From a virus: 46,905 nucleotides of DNA. Under the pieces are notes generated by a model. That model saw only the letters and a list, made by a program, of their open reading frames with translations. It was not told the origin of the DNA and did no database searches. Every line of letters starts with the position of its first letter. The first letter of the stretch is position 1. Location of the stretch: positions 1 to 46,905 of IMG/VR virus record IMGVR_UViG_3300034177_000014. One strand, given 5' to 3'. A program made the translations under genes and the position numbers. This document shows, piece after piece, positions 35,300 through 42,355 of the stretch.

Positions 35300-35544
35300 G
35301 GAAGTATCTTTCTGTGAAAGCTTTTAAATGCTTTAGGATATTTATCTGTTTGCTTCTGCATCCTCTGCCTGCTGATAACGCGAAGAATATCGCCAACAGG
35401 AATATTTACTTTTGATCCGTCCTTTAGCAGAACATCCTTCTTGATGGCATAATGTTGTGGCAGAGTTTGTTTCCTTTTCCTACGCAATGCGCGTTCAGCT
35501 TTCCTCTTTGCAAAAGCTTCTGGATTGCGGATATTGGAGGTCAT
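35296..35544 (-). CDS. small very basic protein
   Basis: 82 aa. Lys/Arg-rich helix (AFAKRKAERALRRKRKQTLP) followed by a short beta part (LLKDGSKVNIPVGDIL) and another basic tail. This charge pattern suggests RNA or DNA binding. ATGA overlap on both sides. Function not recognised. Confidence 0.6.
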   Translation of the reverse strand: MTSNIRNPEAFAKRKAERALRRKRKQTLPQHYAIKKDVLLKDGSKVNIPVGDILRVISRQRMQKQTDKYPKAFKSFHRKILP

Positions 35545-35807
35545 AAATCTATCTCCTTGTGAACATCTTCCAGACCATAACGCTGTTTAAGGCGGAACTC
35601 AATACGCACATGCTTCCCATCAGCTAACCTAATACGCTGAATGGCAAGATAGAGTTTATCGTGGGAATTGGCAAGTTTAAAAGCTACATCATTATTTTTC
35701 TCTTTGATGACAGCCTTAACTACACGAACGGCTATCAGCTTATGGACTTCTATGTTGCAGGTATATCTATCCTTTAGTCTCTCCCAAATCTTTTGATATT
35801 TCCTCAT
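35541..35807 (-). CDS. small protein of unknown function
   Basis: 88 aa, starting MRKYQKIWERLKDRY. Alternating strands and helices with many basic residues (RVVKAVIKEKNNDVAFKLA) and ending RYGLEDVHKEIDL. The length and fold resemble a small alpha/beta domain; no family recognised. It overlaps the next upstream gene by 41 nt. Confidence 0.6.
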   Translation of the reverse strand: MRKYQKIWERLKDRYTCNIEVHKLIAVRVVKAVIKEKNNDVAFKLANSHDKLYLAIQRIRLADGKHVRIEFRLKQRYGLEDVHKEIDL

Positions 35808-36126
35808 CTTTGAGATCGTCAGGTTCCAAAATGATTACTGGATACTTACGAAGCGGAGACTTGCGAATGAAGCTGATGTAGGCAACTGTTCCATCCTTCT
35901 CTGCTGCATCATTCGTATTTTTTTTTAGCTTAAAACGAACTTGTGTTCTATCTTCTTCGCTGCTAAATCCAAGTCCTTCCATCACTTTCTCTTGTTTACT
36001 CTTGTGATGATGGAGTCTAGTGCGAAAGTTTTCAGCAACATCTTCATCTGGAAAATATAAAACCAGCTGCTGTCCAGCAAGCAACTGATTGTAGATTTGT
36101 TGAAATGAAAATTCAGCTCGTTTCAC
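35767..36126 (-). CDS. small alpha/beta protein of unknown function
   Basis: 119 aa. Opens MKRAEFSFQQIYNQLLAGQQ, then LVLYFPDEDVAENFRTRLHH, a basic helix and a strand AYISFIRKSPLRKYPVIIL. The acidic C-terminus overlaps the next gene. It lies 9 nt downstream of the secreted peptide gene. Function unknown; no signal peptide. Confidence 0.6.
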   Translation of the reverse strand: MKRAEFSFQQIYNQLLAGQQLVLYFPDEDVAENFRTRLHHHKSKQEKVMEGLGFSSEEDRTQVRFKLKKNTNDAAEKDGTVAYISFIRKSPLRKYPVIILEPDDLKDEEISKDLGETKG

Positions 36127-36135
36127 AGCGAGCTA

Positions 36136-36297
36136 TTATACGCAATTAGTTGTGCAGGTGCCAGCATAGCAGCATTGCTGGCATACAAGAGTTCTTCCGT
36201 CAGCGGTGTTGATAATGTGAGTAGTGCAGATCATCTGAGCGGAAGCTGGAAGAGCCAGCAGAATACTCAGAAGGAAAACAAGATGTAACTTACGCAT
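36136..36297 (-). CDS. secreted cysteine-rich peptide (53 aa)
   Basis: ATG 36297 follows CCGGAGATTACA (GGAG 6 nt upstream). The product has a clear Sec signal: MRK, a Leu-rich core, and PASA as the signal-peptidase I site after residue 20. The mature 33 residues hold six cysteines at 24, 39, 42, 43, 48 and 52 (CQQCCYAGTC, then TTNC), spaced for disulfides formed in the periplasm. It is a one-domain peptide, not a lipoprotein. Role unknown; a periplasmic host-interference or exclusion factor is conceivable. A 21-bp inverted repeat sits just upstream. Confidence 0.72.
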   Translation of the reverse strand: MRKLHLVFLLSILLALPASAQMICTTHIINTADGRTLVCQQCCYAGTCTTNCV

Positions 36298-36315
36298 TGT
36301 AATCTCCGGGTAATA

Positions 36316-36380
36316 GGAAGTAGAAAGTAGTCAGGTGATGGCTGCCATTCTTTAGTTCTACCTGACTACTTTCTACTTCC
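36316..36380. repeat. perfect 21-bp inverted repeat upstream of the peptide gene
   Basis: Arms 36316-36336 and 36360-36380 are exact reverse complements with a 23-nt loop (outer end GGAAGTAGAAAG). On the - strand the hairpin ends 18 nt before the peptide AUG, so its base abuts the ribosome site. No U-run follows on the - strand, so it is not a standard terminator. It may be an mRNA 5' shield, an RNase III site, or an operator. Confidence 0.85.
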
Positions 36381-36490
36381 CACGCAGCTGGTTTTAATCA
36401 ACTGCCCCGCTCAATGGGTATATGGAAGGAAGTAGCCTCTTTCTAATTTATATACCGCCAGAATGGAAACAAGAAGCGGGGAGCGTAAAG

Positions 36491-36529
36491 AAGAAGGCTC
36501 CCAAACATGTTTCAGTCAGGAGCCTTCTT
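36491..36529 (-). terminator. intrinsic terminator of the 36542-37168 gene
   Basis: A perfect 11-bp stem (AAGAAGGCTCC with GGAGCCTTCTT) with a 17-nt loop. On the - strand it is followed by the U-rich CTTCTTTA. It begins 12 nt past the stop codon. With the promoter at 37260-37288 it defines a single-gene transcript. The interval 36381-36490 between it and the inverted repeat contains no gene I can support; an AT-rich TATATAAAT stretch there could be a weak promoter for the peptide gene. Confidence 0.8.
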
Positions 36530-36541
36530 TCTACGTAGATG

Positions 36542-37168
36542 TTACAGATTGGCGAGCAGTTCTGCCTCGTCACGCTTCAGCAGATCTTCGATCTTGCCGC
36601 TGAGAAACTCGTAAACCTCAGCAAAATCCTCTGCTTGTTGCGTGTTGGTAAACCACATGCCAAGCTGATCCTTCAGGAAGCTCAGAATCTTCTTCTGAGT
36701 CTTGACAGGCTGCAAGCGTGCAACGAACAGCTTCGCTGCATTCTCGACCTGTTCTTTCTTCTTCCCAGTAACCGAAGGCATAACATCAAGGTAATCCTTG
36801 AAGAATTCTGCCCAGGTTTCCTTGCTGATTCCACCACCACGACGTTCGGAGGGAGGAATGTTGGCGATGAACTCCATCGTCAACTTGCTGATGTCGAGTT
36901 CTTCCTGCTTGTTAACAGGATTGTTCTCGTCACCAACTTGCAGACGAGCATAGTCCTTGACAACTTCGGCAAGAACTTCCAGAAGAAAAGCCTTCTGTTT
37001 CTCGTCTTTCAGCATCAACTGGATGCCATCTTCGGTAGGAACTGGCAACGCAAGTTCCACAGTGGGACGCTTCACTCCCAGATCATCTTTCTTGAAGTGA
37101 AACTTCTCGGACTTGAGAATCGTGCCAGCGATCGGACTTGCTACTGCTTGTGCGGGATTTTCTCCCAT
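36542..37168 (-). CDS. abundant protein of unknown function, related to 45446-46156
   Basis: 208 aa. Shows high-expression-type codon use, its own near-consensus promoter and a terminator. Acidic and helical: a beta-like N-terminus (KRPTVELALPVP), then ISKETWAEFFKDYLDVM (about 114-130), GKKKEQVENAAKLFVARLQP and LSGKIEDLL. The same order of blocks is seen in the 236-aa rightward protein, suggesting paralogy. Could be a DNA-associated replication factor; no enzymatic motif. Function unknown. Confidence 0.7.
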   Translation of the reverse strand: MGENPAQAVASPIAGTILKSEKFHFKKDDLGVKRPTVELALPVPTEDGIQLMLKDEKQKAFLLEVLAEVVKDYARLQVGDENNPVNKQEELDISKLTMEFIANIPPSERRGGGISKETWAEFFKDYLDVMPSVTGKKKEQVENAAKLFVARLQPVKTQKKILSFLKDQLGMWFTNTQQAEDFAEVYEFLSGKIEDLLKRDEAELLANL

Positions 37169-37259
37169 TGCTACTCTCCTTCAGGGTTAGGAATTAAACT
37201 CCACAGCAACGATAGAAAGATGTTTGGAAGGGTTCTTTCGTTCGTTGATGCTAACGGAC

Positions 37260-37288
37260 ATTCTACATCAGGCCGAAGGCGTTGTCAA
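37260..37288 (-). promoter_or_regulatory. near-consensus sigma-70 promoter, leftward
   Basis: On the - strand TTGACA (37288-37283), a 17-nt spacer and TAGAAT (37265-37260). It overlaps the 3' end of the 37268-37510 gene and points at the 36542-37168 gene, whose ATG is about 90 nt downstream. One of the best promoter matches in the genome. Confidence 0.8.
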
Positions 37289-37510
37289 GGCCGCGGATTC
37301 ATCTAGTTTCTTTTTGTTGAATTTATATTTATAGCCGTTCTCTAATATCAAGGCAGTTTCGATTTGACCGAGTTGAAACAGAGACTCATTACAAGATAGA
37401 GGCTTTATCTTGGTGAGCATTTTTCGTAGCTGCGTGCAGCAACCTTTAATCACACGCAAGTTACTTCCGTATTCAAGTGCGAGTTTCTGCTTCGGGGATA
37501 GTGATTTCAT
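37268..37510 (-). CDS. small protein of unknown function
   Basis: 80 aa with a strong ribosome site (AAGGAGAATAGC). Helical and basic (KSLSPKQKLALEYGSNLRV), with Cys pairs CC at 24-25 and LSCNES, and a Lys-rich end (YKYKFNKKKLDES). Its 3' end contains the promoter of the next transcript. No family recognised. Confidence 0.6.
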   Translation of the reverse strand: MKSLSPKQKLALEYGSNLRVIKGCCTQLRKMLTKIKPLSCNESLFQLGQIETALILENGYKYKFNKKKLDESAALTTPSA

Positions 37511-37539
37511 GCTATTCTCCTTGATGAAGTAATTACTGT

Positions 37540-37662
37540 TTATTTGTGCAATATTTCTAGTAACCTGTCATTTATTTTGTCTAGCTTCTTTCCTATTTCT
37601 GCTAGATCAGAAACAATAATTCCAGTTATAAGGAGTCCAACTCCTATGAGTAACAATTCCAT
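37540..37662 (-). CDS. 40-aa single-pass membrane peptide
   Basis: ATG 37662 with AGGAGGGAAGT upstream, a strong ribosome site. Residues 2-18 (ELLLIGVGLLITGIIVS) are a membrane segment; the rest is an amphipathic charged helix (LAEIGKKLDKINDRLLEIL). Too short for usual gene callers, but the ribosome site and its neat fit between two genes support it. Could be an antiholin-like, exclusion or membrane-anchoring peptide. Confidence 0.62.
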   Translation of the reverse strand: MELLLIGVGLLITGIIVSDLAEIGKKLDKINDRLLEILHK

Positions 37663-37685
37663 ACTTCCCTCCTATTTAGTTAAGG

Positions 37686-38021
37686 TTAGTGCCAGTTCTT
37701 GTCGAAACAATGCTTTGTTTCGTGGCCAAGAATGAATAATTCAATAGTAAGATCAGGCACTTTTGCGAATCTTGGATCTTTTTTACGCATCTCAGGGTAT
37801 TCACTCTTTTTCGGAACATAGATTGTGCATACATCACCAGTAGGAAAGTATGCACAACCAACGTTGCTGTGTTCTTTTCCATAAGGAGAACGATAGCATA
37901 CCTTGTTTATTTCTTCCAGCGAAACTTCATGCTTTACTATTGTCGTAGTCTGCATAGTGGAGCAGCTAGCTAGTAACAATAGTAACACAGGTAGACTACT
38001 CAGCTTTAACTTCTGGTTCAT
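37686..38021 (-). CDS. lipoprotein with an HExxH motif
   Basis: 111 aa from ATG 38021 (AGGAG 9 nt upstream; a GTG three bases earlier is an alternative). Lipobox LLLLLASC (C20), with Ser at +2, which favours outer-membrane sorting in Gram-negatives. Cys42, 56, 65 and 105 may pair. The C-terminus reads ELFILGHETKHCFDKNWH: H100-E101-x-x-H104 is a zincin-like metal motif, with His111 as a possible third ligand. A small phage surface lipoprotein with protease-like residues; activity is unproven. Starts inside the upstream gene. Confidence 0.75.
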   Translation of the reverse strand: MNQKLKLSSLPVLLLLLASCSTMQTTTIVKHEVSLEEINKVCYRSPYGKEHSNVGCAYFPTGDVCTIYVPKKSEYPEMRKKDPRFAKVPDLTIELFILGHETKHCFDKNWH

Positions 38022-38715
38022 CACTATCTACTCCTATATCTAAGAGTTTCGCTTCTTTCGTTTCTTCTTCTTTCCCTTCCCACGGGAGACCCCACTTTGC
38101 TGCACAGATTGGGCCGTAACCATGATAAAGAGAAATCTTGTTTGTAAGTTCCAGTCCGCAAAAGCAACAGTGCGAAAACTCAATACCTGAGAGTTTCGCA
38201 GTTTCGACCGGATTAGCTGCAATCTTGCGGATAATAGTTTTAATCTCGGATCGAAGAACCTTTGCAATCTGTCCTTCTCCTTTAAGATTAATGCTACCAT
38301 AGAGAGACCGTTCAGGCCAGTGCTTTCCGTTGGTAATAAGAATGAAGCCAGGCGTTTTGCTGAGACTGCTGGCACGATAAAAATGGATGTTGATTCTTGA
38401 ATCTTCTGGGAGTTTAATCTTAAGAGCCGGGAACTTGAGATTCGAGGAAGCTTTGATAAATAAATCTCGCAGCTTTGTTCCATCGAATACTTCTTCGACT
38501 CGCTTCTCTTCCCTGTTTCCTGCTGCATCACATCTAGCCAGTAATCTATCAATCCAATAGACTTGCTTTTCACTGAGATACCCATGAGTTTCGAAGTATT
38601 GGATAAGACTGTGAGCGAAGGCTTCATTGCCGTCTCCAATCAACTCTTTCTTTGCTTTCAGTTCTGCTACTCGATCATCAAGTCTCTTTGTCATGGAGGA
38701 ATAGTCCGTAGTCAC
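37996..38715 (-). CDS. DUF6011-like zinc-ribbon protein
   Basis: 239 aa from a GTG at 38715; ATG 38694 (MTKRL) is also possible, and neither has a clear ribosome site. N-terminal helical part with YFETHGYLSEKQVYWIDRLL, a middle beta domain (INIHFYRASSLSKTPGFIL), and a C-terminal zinc element CCFCGLELTNKISLYHGYGP followed by C204 and KWGLPW, the pattern of DUF6011. Found in many phages and plasmids, probably nucleic-acid-binding. Overlaps both neighbours. Confidence 0.75.
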   Translation of the reverse strand: MTTDYSSMTKRLDDRVAELKAKKELIGDGNEAFAHSLIQYFETHGYLSEKQVYWIDRLLARCDAAGNREEKRVEEVFDGTKLRDLFIKASSNLKFPALKIKLPEDSRINIHFYRASSLSKTPGFILITNGKHWPERSLYGSINLKGEGQIAKVLRSEIKTIIRKIAANPVETAKLSGIEFSHCCFCGLELTNKISLYHGYGPICAAKWGLPWEGKEEETKEAKLLDIGVDSDEPEVKAE

Positions 38716-38965
38716 GGTTAATCATGCGGACAATGCTGCTCCTGATGTATTTAATTGGTTCTATCTCCTCGGGGGCATAGATAGCAAAGAGAAGATCAGC
38801 AACTTCATTGCGAGTCTCAAGAACATTACGTTGCATCTTCCGTGTTCCATCACGATAATGCTTAGTAAGAACGCAATCGTGAAGTTGCTGAGAAGCAGGC
38901 ATTGGATAGATTTGGAGCGTTACCAGCAATCCTTGTTGACTTACATCGTGGATATTAACTTTCAT
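38678..38965 (-). CDS. small protein of unknown function
   Basis: 95 aa. Starts MKVNIHDVSQQGLLVTLQIY, a beta-sheet opening, then RDGTRKMQRNVLETRNEVA and a basic helical end. ATGA overlap with the zinc-finger gene upstream and a 38-nt overlap with the DUF6011-like gene downstream. No motif recognised. Confidence 0.6.
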   Translation of the reverse strand: MKVNIHDVSQQGLLVTLQIYPMPASQQLHDCVLTKHYRDGTRKMQRNVLETRNEVADLLFAIYAPEEIEPIKYIRSSIVRMINRDYGLFLHDKET

Positions 38966-39168
38966 CTTGGTAGCTCTGTCTGTTTAGATGCCCATTTCTC
39001 GTCATCGCAGAAGCTGCAAGTTAAAGAAGATGGAGGATTCAACAGTTCCACAGGGTTTAATGTGCAGATGTGAGGAACATGTTGAAGATGCAAATGCTTA
39101 TCGCAGATGGCGAATACAGTTCCATATTTGCCTACTTGCTTATTATAGAAGTGATAGTAAGCGAGCAT
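38962..39168 (-). CDS. small zinc-finger-like protein
   Basis: 68 aa with C22-x2-H25, His/Cys in HVPHIC and the pair CSFC near the end (SSLTCSFCDDEKW). The spacing suggests a zinc-binding mini-domain. The N-terminus (MLAYYHFYNKQVGKYGTVFA) is strand-like. Coupled to the next gene by ATGA. Confidence 0.6.
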   Translation of the reverse strand: MLAYYHFYNKQVGKYGTVFAICDKHLHLQHVPHICTLNPVELLNPPSSLTCSFCDDEKWASKQTELPR

Positions 39169-39170
39169 GG

Positions 39171-39362
39171 TTATATCCGCTCGCTGTTCTCGTTGATAGG
39201 AAGAGGAAGATGTGGATTGTCAGGGAATATATTAATTTCGAAAGTAGTAATCTCTCCACTGACAGGATTTTTAGAATCAATCCATATCTTCCGGACGTGT
39301 GGGTTCCTGAAATCTTCTTTTGTTTCGACGTTAATTACATGATGCAGAAATAGTGTGCTCAT
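39171..39362 (-). CDS. small protein coupled to the helicase
   Basis: 63 aa; its ATG shares the A of the helicase stop (TAATG). Beta-rich sequence (TLFLHHVINVETKEDFRNPH; SGEITTFEINIFPDN). No motif known to me. Probably translated with the helicase from one transcript. Confidence 0.6.
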   Translation of the reverse strand: MSTLFLHHVINVETKEDFRNPHVRKIWIDSKNPVSGEITTFEINIFPDNPHLPLPINENSERI

Positions 39363-41737
39363 TAGCTTTGCTCCTCTTCATCTTCTTGCTTCACAAGATT
39401 AAGCTTGCTGTCCTCAAGTATCTTCCTGAGTGCAGCAGGCAGCTTACCCAGATCGTGATACTTACTGGCCACTGGGTTACGGCCAAAATGCTTCATCACT
39501 TCTGTCCAGCGTCCACCATGTCCTCGTTCTTTATAGACTTGGAACGCAACATGATGAGCAACTTCATGCGGGATTGTATCTGCTATCATATCGTTGGGAT
39601 CGAGATGCAGATATACCGGGCTACAAGTTATCTCATTGGTTCCATAGTTAGCAATACCAGCAGCAGAACCTTTAATCTTCCAGCCAAAGGTAGGAGCTGC
39701 TATAGTTGCAAGCTGTGGATACCACTTAGTTGCTACCTTCCACCAATGAAGAACGCAATCTCTTGCGAGAGCATCCCATTCAGGAACAAGATTAAATGCA
39801 ATTGTGATTGGATCATCAACAGGTTGCTGCTTACGTTTCTCAAGCAGTAACCTCTCCCTCTCTTCCAACTTCCCTTTAAACCATTCAGCTTTCTCAGCAA
39901 GTGTGTTACCTTTAATCTTTTGCGACGTTACACCACGCTCGAAGGTGTTAGGTTCACATATGATATGCAGATACTTCTTTGCTCTTGTAACAGCGGTATA
40001 CAGCAGCTCACGCTGATTCATTGTTGCGTGGCTGTTATGGAGAACGATGAATACTTTGTCCCATTCGGAACCTTGTGCTTTATGGATTGTGATGCAGTAT
40101 CCACCAAGCAGCTTATTAACTTCAGCAGCGGTATCAATAGTTACTTCTTCGCCAGTAGCAGCAATAACAAGATCAATCATGTGGGAAGCAGCAGTAACAC
40201 GATCCTCTGCTTCAGATGCTGCGAGTTCCAAATACTTATCTATAGCTTCAACATCAAACTCTTTACCTTCATCGGCTTCATGTTCAACCTTGGTAGTTGC
40301 ATCTGCATCCATATCTTCAGTCCGTAAATGTCCCCATCTGTCCAGATACTCGGAGGGGGATTGGCAACTTTTGCCCATGTATTCAGCGTTTCTACTAATT
40401 TTAGTGATGACAGCATCTTCCTTCTCATAAAGAACTCTGTCACCTTCGGCAAGATAGTGCTTATTGTAACCAGCCACCACTTCGTGGACAGTTGCTTTGC
40501 GCTTTCTGCCAAGATGTTGTGAGATTCCTTTGTTAATCTCCACAGTTCCAAACGAGACGTTGAACGGGCAGAGGATGATATCGTCGTTGAAATTGTAATA
40601 TCCACTGTCAGCCCATTCACAGAACTGTTTGGTAAGTGTGATGAGACCATGATCTGCACTAAGTTGTTTCTGCCAAGGTTGGAAGATAACCTTTCCATCT
40701 TCATTCTCCAAGCTAAGCGCATCCAGTGAAGGGATGATCTTGCGATCAACTTCCTTCTTTAGTATTGGATGGAGCAGCTTAACTGATTTAGATTTGCTGT
40801 TGAACAGCTTGGGATCACCAGCTAGAATCTTCCAAGCTAGTGAAATGATTGGGGAGTTAAGAGCTTGACGATATACTTCCGTAAGCTCAATTACTGGAAG
40901 TTCCAGCATCTTAAAGCCAAGAATTGCACTTCCAAATACTGGTGGAAGTTGCTGAATATCTCCAAGATAGATGAGTTGTGGCTTATGGGGACAAGCATCT
41001 AGCAGCATATCATGAAGTTCAACACTTACCATGCTGCTTTCTTCGAAGATGATAAGCTTGAGGCCAGAAGGTAATGGATTATATTTGCTGCGCTGTGGTT
41101 CAAAGCGCATTGTTTTCTTCATTTCTCCCGGCTTCTCAGGATTCTCTACCTCATACCAGACTGGAGCAAATTCCAGTAGCTTATGGATGGTAAGAGCGTG
41201 AGATTTGATTGCCTCTGGAAGAGCGTGACGAATGTTATTCACAGCTTTATTAGTAAAGCTACAAACTGCGATACCATGCTTTCCAGCATGTAACCACTTG
41301 GTGCCTTGAGATAACAGCTTGATACGGCCATCTGTTATCAACTTCTTTCCTAACCAACGCTGGCAAGTAGTCTTGCCTGTTCCAGCAGCTCCGATGAGAA
41401 CAATGTCCTCACCTTTAGCTCCGCGATCAGCAAAGTTCTGCTGTTTATCATTGAGGATAATATCATCACGAGCTACACCTAGCACCTTGTGCGGATGCTT
41501 GGGAGTTTCTGCTTCGGCGCTTGGTTTATCTGCGTAGGCTGATACCAACTCAGCAACAGCATCAGCAGCTTCAGGATGCTGCACATTAATACCAGCACTA
41601 GCAAAGTCTACCTCCACGCCATCAACTTTTGCTTGCTGAATTGTATCAATAGCAGCAACAGCAGTTGGCGAAGATGCTAACTTCTTGCGTGCTTCAGCAA
41701 GTAGCTGCTGGACTCGCTCTTCAGTTATTCGTCTCAT
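39362..41737 (-). CDS. RecD-like SF1 helicase fused to a SprT-like metalloprotease
   Basis: 791 aa from ATG 41737 (AGAGG 6 nt upstream; ATG 41788 would overlap the previous gene further). Helicase: Walker A GAAGTGKTT (116-124), LIIFEESSM (228-236), YLGDIQQLPPV (257-267), TEVYRQ (286-291), UvrD_C-type ITIHKAQGSEWD (549-560) and LLYTAVTRAKKYL (578-590). After a charged linker (618-645) a second domain carries HEVAHH (H724, E725, H728) and a third likely ligand H740 in HGGRW, then FGRNPVASKYHDL, as in SprT/Spartan proteases. Suggests coupled unwinding and removal of DNA-bound protein. Confidence 0.88.
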   Translation of the reverse strand: MRRITEERVQQLLAEARKKLASSPTAVAAIDTIQQAKVDGVEVDFASAGINVQHPEAADAVAELVSAYADKPSAEAETPKHPHKVLGVARDDIILNDKQQNFADRGAKGEDIVLIGAAGTGKTTCQRWLGKKLITDGRIKLLSQGTKWLHAGKHGIAVCSFTNKAVNNIRHALPEAIKSHALTIHKLLEFAPVWYEVENPEKPGEMKKTMRFEPQRSKYNPLPSGLKLIIFEESSMVSVELHDMLLDACPHKPQLIYLGDIQQLPPVFGSAILGFKMLELPVIELTEVYRQALNSPIISLAWKILAGDPKLFNSKSKSVKLLHPILKKEVDRKIIPSLDALSLENEDGKVIFQPWQKQLSADHGLITLTKQFCEWADSGYYNFNDDIILCPFNVSFGTVEINKGISQHLGRKRKATVHEVVAGYNKHYLAEGDRVLYEKEDAVITKISRNAEYMGKSCQSPSEYLDRWGHLRTEDMDADATTKVEHEADEGKEFDVEAIDKYLELAASEAEDRVTAASHMIDLVIAATGEEVTIDTAAEVNKLLGGYCITIHKAQGSEWDKVFIVLHNSHATMNQRELLYTAVTRAKKYLHIICEPNTFERGVTSQKIKGNTLAEKAEWFKGKLEERERLLLEKRKQQPVDDPITIAFNLVPEWDALARDCVLHWWKVATKWYPQLATIAAPTFGWKIKGSAAGIANYGTNEITCSPVYLHLDPNDMIADTIPHEVAHHVAFQVYKERGHGGRWTEVMKHFGRNPVASKYHDLGKLPAALRKILEDSKLNLVKQEDEEEQS

Positions 41738-41987
41738 TATGAACCTCTTCAACAATAGGATATGCAGCAAGTGTTTTCTTGGATGCATTACGAAACTCGG
41801 GTAAACCTGTTTTAGCTTTTTTAATAGCAGCAGAAGCTGAAAGAGCTTCTAAGGATGTAATAAATACTAAGTTAGCTTTGTATTCCTTCATTTGTTTTAG
41901 TGTTCCATCTAGCGTTACTACTTGAAGCATTTTCCCAGTTTCAATGGGAGGAAGCTGTTGATATACCTTAAATGTAAGAAGTTTCAT
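41721..41987 (-). CDS. small protein of unknown function
   Basis: 88 aa. Beta start (MKLLTFKVYQQLPPIETGKM), a Lys-rich centre and helical end with ASAAIKKAKTGLPEF. Its last 17 nt overlap the helicase start. The ribosome site AGGAGCTACAT supports the start. No family recognised; it sits in the helicase transcript. Confidence 0.6.
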   Translation of the reverse strand: MKLLTFKVYQQLPPIETGKMLQVVTLDGTLKQMKEYKANLVFITSLEALSASAAIKKAKTGLPEFRNASKKTLAAYPIVEEVHNETNN

Positions 41988-41998
41988 ATGTAGCTCCT

Positions 41999-42355
41999 TT
42001 AAGCTTTGGTGGGTTCGTGGCTGTTGTTCGTCTTATTACCTTCGATCGATTCTCGCCATTCTTTGATAAGAACAACGTGAAAGCTAGTCATCCAGTTTTG
42101 CCGGAAGCTTAGACCTAACTCATTCGCAACTTTAATGCGATGAAGTGGAGTCATGAATACGATCTGGAAATTCTGTCCTTCATGTTGAAGGAAGTAGCAG
42201 ACTTGCTCTTCGCTGAAGCTGATATCCTTCTTCAGTTCCTCCCAGGCATCATGTAGCAGGAAGAAGCGATCAAGTCTATCACGTTCATCAGCAGAGATAA
42301 TCCAGAGTTGGCCGATGATAGCCTTCTCACGGAGTGTTAATGCTTTCTTACTCAT
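41999..42355 (-). CDS. small protein of unknown function
   Basis: 118 aa from ATG 42355 (GGAG 6 nt upstream; a GTG codon immediately before is possible). Helical N-terminus (SKKALTLREKAIIGQLWIIS), a central DRLDRFFLLHDAWEELKKD, then strands. Overlaps the end of the 364-aa gene by eight nt. No motif recognised. Confidence 0.6.
   Translation of the reverse strand: MSKKALTLREKAIIGQLWIISADERDRLDRFFLLHDAWEELKKDISFSEEQVCYFLQHEGQNFQIVFMTPLHRIKVANELGLSFRQNWMTSFHVVLIKEWRESIEGNKTNNSHEPTKA

Noticed and set aside
36316-36327. GGAAGTAGAAAG shared by the peptide-gene hairpin and the terminal repeat
   Set aside because: Shared 12-mers are expected by chance in 47 kb.
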